From Spirochaetota bacterium (GTDB taxonomy: Bacteria > Spirochaetota > Spirochaetia > Treponematales > Treponemataceae), in contig JAKJFV010000042.1 in assembly GCA_022704725.1 (NCBI GenBank), positions 1-9,292 of the forward strand: DNA of 9,292 nucleotides. The letters run 5' to 3'. The position numbers were made by a program, and so were the translations under genes. The notes below the pieces were generated by a model. The model was given only the letters and a program-made list of their open reading frames with translations, was not told the DNA's origin and made no database searches. Of the stretch, positions 7,294-9,292 are shown one piece after another. Numbering within the stretch: position 1 is the first letter of the stretch; every line of letters starts with the position of its first letter.

Positions 7294-8652
7294 ATGCAGG
7301 CACTTAACCTTCATCTTGAACAGACGGCTGCGCAAAAAATGCCGTCAGCACTTAATCTTCAAGGATCGAAGACTGCTTCTCAAGATGAATCTGCATTTCA
7401 AAAAGAACTTCAAAAGGTGCACAATGCATCTCAAGAAGTAAAAGATGCTGAAAAAGCACAGGAAATGCGGGACACCACGGATGGAATGCAAAAACTGGAA
7501 ACAACAAAGGCTCAAGAAGTAAGTTCGATTGATGATCCTTCTTTTATAGATACCTCAGAGGAAGCCGCTCAGGGTGTCGTTGAGGGTTTTGGGGATCTTT
7601 ATCTGAATGAAAGCAGCTCCGGTCAGGCACAGGGTGATGAAATTTCATTATTGAGCACTCCTTCCAGTCTTGATGAGGCAGATGAATATTTTTCTGTTTC
7701 TACGGAAGATCCTCTTATTGAACTCCTCCCTGAACAGGAGGCTTATCTAGTAACTGATAGTGCTCTTGTCCTAACTGATGCAGAACTTCAAACTGAAGCA
7801 ACCTCAATGTCCGAAAATGCACTACTCGTAAAGAACGGAACGGATGATGAGTTAACAATTAGTCAGGATGAAGCTGATAATGAAGATGCCGTCATTCAGT
7901 CGCTGCTTACAGGACAGGTTTCTTTAGCACAGTATGCACTCAAAGAAGACGACAGTCCGGTAAAAGCAGACTCTTCGAAGATTAAAACTGATCAAAGAGA
8001 GCTTATTGGCACCTCAAATGAAGCCTTAATATCAGTTATTGATGAGCGCAGTATTACAAAAGAAGCTGCTGCCGGGGGAAAATTCGTTTCCGAAGTACAC
8101 TATGACGGCAACGGAAATGCCGAGATGTCATTAAATCTTTCTCAAACTAATTCGTTAAATGCACCTCAAAGCGGAAATACCGCCGCTGTAATGACGTCAA
8201 ATGCGCGATTTACAGAGATGCTCTCATCAGAGCTGCAGGCTAATGCAAAGGAATTAGTAAAAAGCGGCAGTGTTATATTAAAAGATCACAACAACGGGAC
8301 AATAAATTTAATTTTGCATCCGGAAGAGCTTGGAAATGTAAAGATACACCTTGAAGTTACCGACAAAGTAATTGCAGGTAAGATAGTTGTATCGAGCGAA
8401 GAAGCTTTTAACGCTTTCAAAGCCAATCTTGATTCTTTACGTCAGGCCTTTACTGACAGCGGTTTTGAAGCAGGCGGTTTCGACCTGAGCTGGAACAGCG
8501 GAAGTCAGGACGGCGGCCGGGAAAAAGATCATAATCCAAGGGGTTATGTATACAATGATGCGTTGCCCGAAGTTTTTGATGATGATTATGCGCTTCAGCT
8601 CGCACGGGATGCGGTAATCTACGGAACATCAGTAATAAATATGATTGCGTAA
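7294..8652 (+). CDS. fliK: Flagellar hook-length control protein, FliK/FlbC-like (treponemal Tap1)
   Basis: Role: a secreted ruler that sets hook length and switches the type III export gate from hook to filament substrates. Seen: 452 residues. Residues 1-300 are polar, acidic and low in complexity (many Asp, Glu, Ser, Gln), with no signal peptide or membrane segment, typical of the disordered FliK ruler. Residues about 312-402 form a Flg_hook (FliK C-terminal) domain, with the diagnostic LHPEELGNVKIHLEV at 341-355 and ALNIL-like helix replaced by AFNAFKANLDSLRQAF at 371-386. A further tail of about 50 residues ends in INMIA, beyond where the domain normally stops. In treponemes the gene at this place, directly before flgD, has been called tap1; the Borrelia equivalent is flbC. 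ATG at 7294 has AAGGAGG at 7281-7287, the best Shine-Dalgarno in the operon. It is 21 nt upstream of flgD. Confidence 0.85.
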   Translation: MQALNLHLEQTAAQKMPSALNLQGSKTASQDESAFQKELQKVHNASQEVKDAEKAQEMRDTTDGMQKLETTKAQEVSSIDDPSFIDTSEEAAQGVVEGFGDLYLNESSSGQAQGDEISLLSTPSSLDEADEYFSVSTEDPLIELLPEQEAYLVTDSALVLTDAELQTEATSMSENALLVKNGTDDELTISQDEADNEDAVIQSLLTGQVSLAQYALKEDDSPVKADSSKIKTDQRELIGTSNEALISVIDERSITKEAAAGGKFVSEVHYDGNGNAEMSLNLSQTNSLNAPQSGNTAAVMTSNARFTEMLSSELQANAKELVKSGSVILKDHNNGTINLILHPEELGNVKIHLEVTDKVIAGKIVVSSEEAFNAFKANLDSLRQAFTDSGFEAGGFDLSWNSGSQDGGREKDHNPRGYVYNDALPEVFDDDYALQLARDAVIYGTSVINMIA

Positions 8653-8673
8653 TAAATAAACAGGAGAATTACC

Positions 8674-9114
8674 ATGGAATTTAGAGCATCAATGAGTGCT
8701 TCAGAACAGCTGCAGTCAAAAACTGCTGTTGACACTTTTAACAAAACACTCGCTGTAAACGGACGTACTGCAAGTTCACAATTGGGCAAGGATGATTTTT
8801 TGAAACTACTGTTAGCACAGCTTGCTAATCAGGATCCGACAAGTCCTATGGAAAACACTGAATTCATAGCACAGATGGCTCAATTTTCCTCATTGGAACA
8901 AATGACCAATATGAATACAGAGTTTTCAAAGCTTGCATCAATGCTCAATTCATCGGAAGCTGTAAATACCATTGGTAAAACTGTTGAAATTGAAGACGGA
9001 ATGGTATCTATCAGCGGTATTGTAGAAGGGGCAGTTATGGGCGAAAAACCGCAGGTACAGATAAACGGCATGCTTTACAGCATGGAATCAGTAAAAAGAG
9101 TACTAGCTTACTAA
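8674..9114 (+). CDS. flgD: Flagellar hook cap / hook assembly scaffold protein FlgD (short form)
   Basis: Role: caps the growing hook and guides polymerisation of FlgE subunits after export. Seen: 146 residues. The conserved FlgD N-terminal block is at about 37-81: LGKDDFLKLLLAQLANQDP, then SPMENTEFIAQMAQFSSLEQM. The N-terminal 36 residues are Ser/Ala/Thr-rich, consistent with a flagellar export signal. The C-terminal part (about 99-146: IGKTVEI...GIVEGA...VQINGMLYSMESVKRVL) resembles the Tudor/SH3-like segment of longer FlgDs, without the inserted Ig/Fn3-like domain. E. coli FlgD is about 230 residues, so this is a compact version; spirochaete FlgDs are generally short, and no frameshift is visible. 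The ATG at 8674 has AGGAG at 8662-8666, 7 nt upstream. flgE follows after 16 nt, so cotranslation within one operon is likely. Confidence 0.93.
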   Translation: MEFRASMSASEQLQSKTAVDTFNKTLAVNGRTASSQLGKDDFLKLLLAQLANQDPTSPMENTEFIAQMAQFSSLEQMTNMNTEFSKLASMLNSSEAVNTIGKTVEIEDGMVSISGIVEGAVMGEKPQVQINGMLYSMESVKRVLAY

Positions 9115-9130
9115 AAAGAGGGTTAAACAT

Positions 9131-9292
9131 ATGATGAGATCACTTTACTCCGGCGTATCCGGAATGCAGAACCACCAGACAAGACTGGATGTTATTGGAA
9201 ACAACGTATCAAATGTTAATACAACGGGTTTTAAACGAGGCCGTGTTAATTTTCAGGACATGATTTCTCAGCAGCTTTCAGGAGCTGCCAAA
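9131..9292 (+). CDS. flgE: Flagellar hook protein FlgE (5' part, cut by window end)
   Basis: Only the first 54 codons are present; the frame is open to the window edge. The translation begins MMRSLYSGVSGMQNHQTRLD and continues VIGNNVSNVNTTGFKRGR, then VNFQDMISQQLSGAAK. This is the flagellar rod/hook family N-terminal motif (SLYSGVSGMQ...LDVIGNNVSNVNTTGFK), which forms the D0 coiled-coil and export region. Rod proteins FlgF and FlgG share it, but the position directly after flgD identifies the hook subunit. ATG at 9131 is preferred over the adjacent ATG at 9134 because GAGGG at 9118-9122 is 8 nt from the first and 11 nt from the second. Spirochaete FlgE subunits are known to be crosslinked by lysinoalanine; those residues lie beyond this window. 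Confidence 0.93.
   Translation, partial: MMRSLYSGVSGMQNHQTRLDVIGNNVSNVNTTGFKRGRVNFQDMISQQLSGAAK

Noticed and set aside
6986..7303. 105-residue antisense open frame over flbB and the tap1 start
   Set aside because: It is rich in Cys, His and Gln without domain signatures and is antisense to two genes supported by family, Shine-Dalgarno and order.
1..9292. CRISPR arrays, tRNA/rRNA genes, insertion sequences, attachment sites
   Set aside because: No regularly spaced direct repeats, cloverleaf sequences, transposase-like frames or terminal inverted repeats were seen on either strand.

Overview
The window most likely comes from a Treponema-type spirochaete. The right-hand third carries a spirochaetal flagellar gene order: a FlbB-type collar protein, a Tap1/FlbC (FliK-like) protein, an unusually short FlgD, and then FlgE. 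A eukaryotic-type hexokinase, a Rep/PcrA helicase and moderately AT-rich DNA also fit treponemes. I do not assign a species. No tRNA, rRNA, CRISPR array, insertion sequence or phage gene is visible.

Layout: (1) 47-2962, + strand, a 971-residue exported protein. It has an HExxH metallopeptidase-like region, a beta-propeller-like middle and a probable outer-membrane beta-barrel at its C-terminus. It is the least ordinary gene here. (2) A strong hairpin with T-tracts on both sides (about 2974-3014) lies between gene 1 and the convergent helicase and should terminate both. (3) 3015-5021, - strand, a Rep/PcrA-type superfamily 1 helicase with all its motifs. (4) A 138-bp divergent intergenic region holds a good sigma70-type promoter for the next gene. 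(5) 5160-6503, + strand, hexokinase; the correct start is the ATG at 5160, placed by its Shine-Dalgarno. (6) 6504-6621 holds a hexokinase terminator. A sigma28-like -10 element sits in the loop of that hairpin. (7) 6622-9292, + strand, is the start of the large treponemal motility operon: flbB, tap1/fliK, flgD and the first 54 codons of flgE, with short gaps (39, 21 and 16 nt) and a Shine-Dalgarno before each gene.

The flagellar genes work together in periplasmic flagellum assembly. FlbB is a membrane-anchored part of the spirochaete-specific collar around the motor. Tap1/FliK controls hook length and the switch in export specificity. FlgD is the hook cap scaffold, and FlgE is the hook subunit. 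Hexokinase feeds glycolysis, the helicase acts in DNA repair and replication, and the 971-residue protein probably acts at the outer membrane. These three have no visible functional link to motility. The most interesting points are the peptidase-propeller-barrel architecture of gene 1 and the overlapping termination and promoter signals between hexokinase and flbB. No wholly new system is evident.
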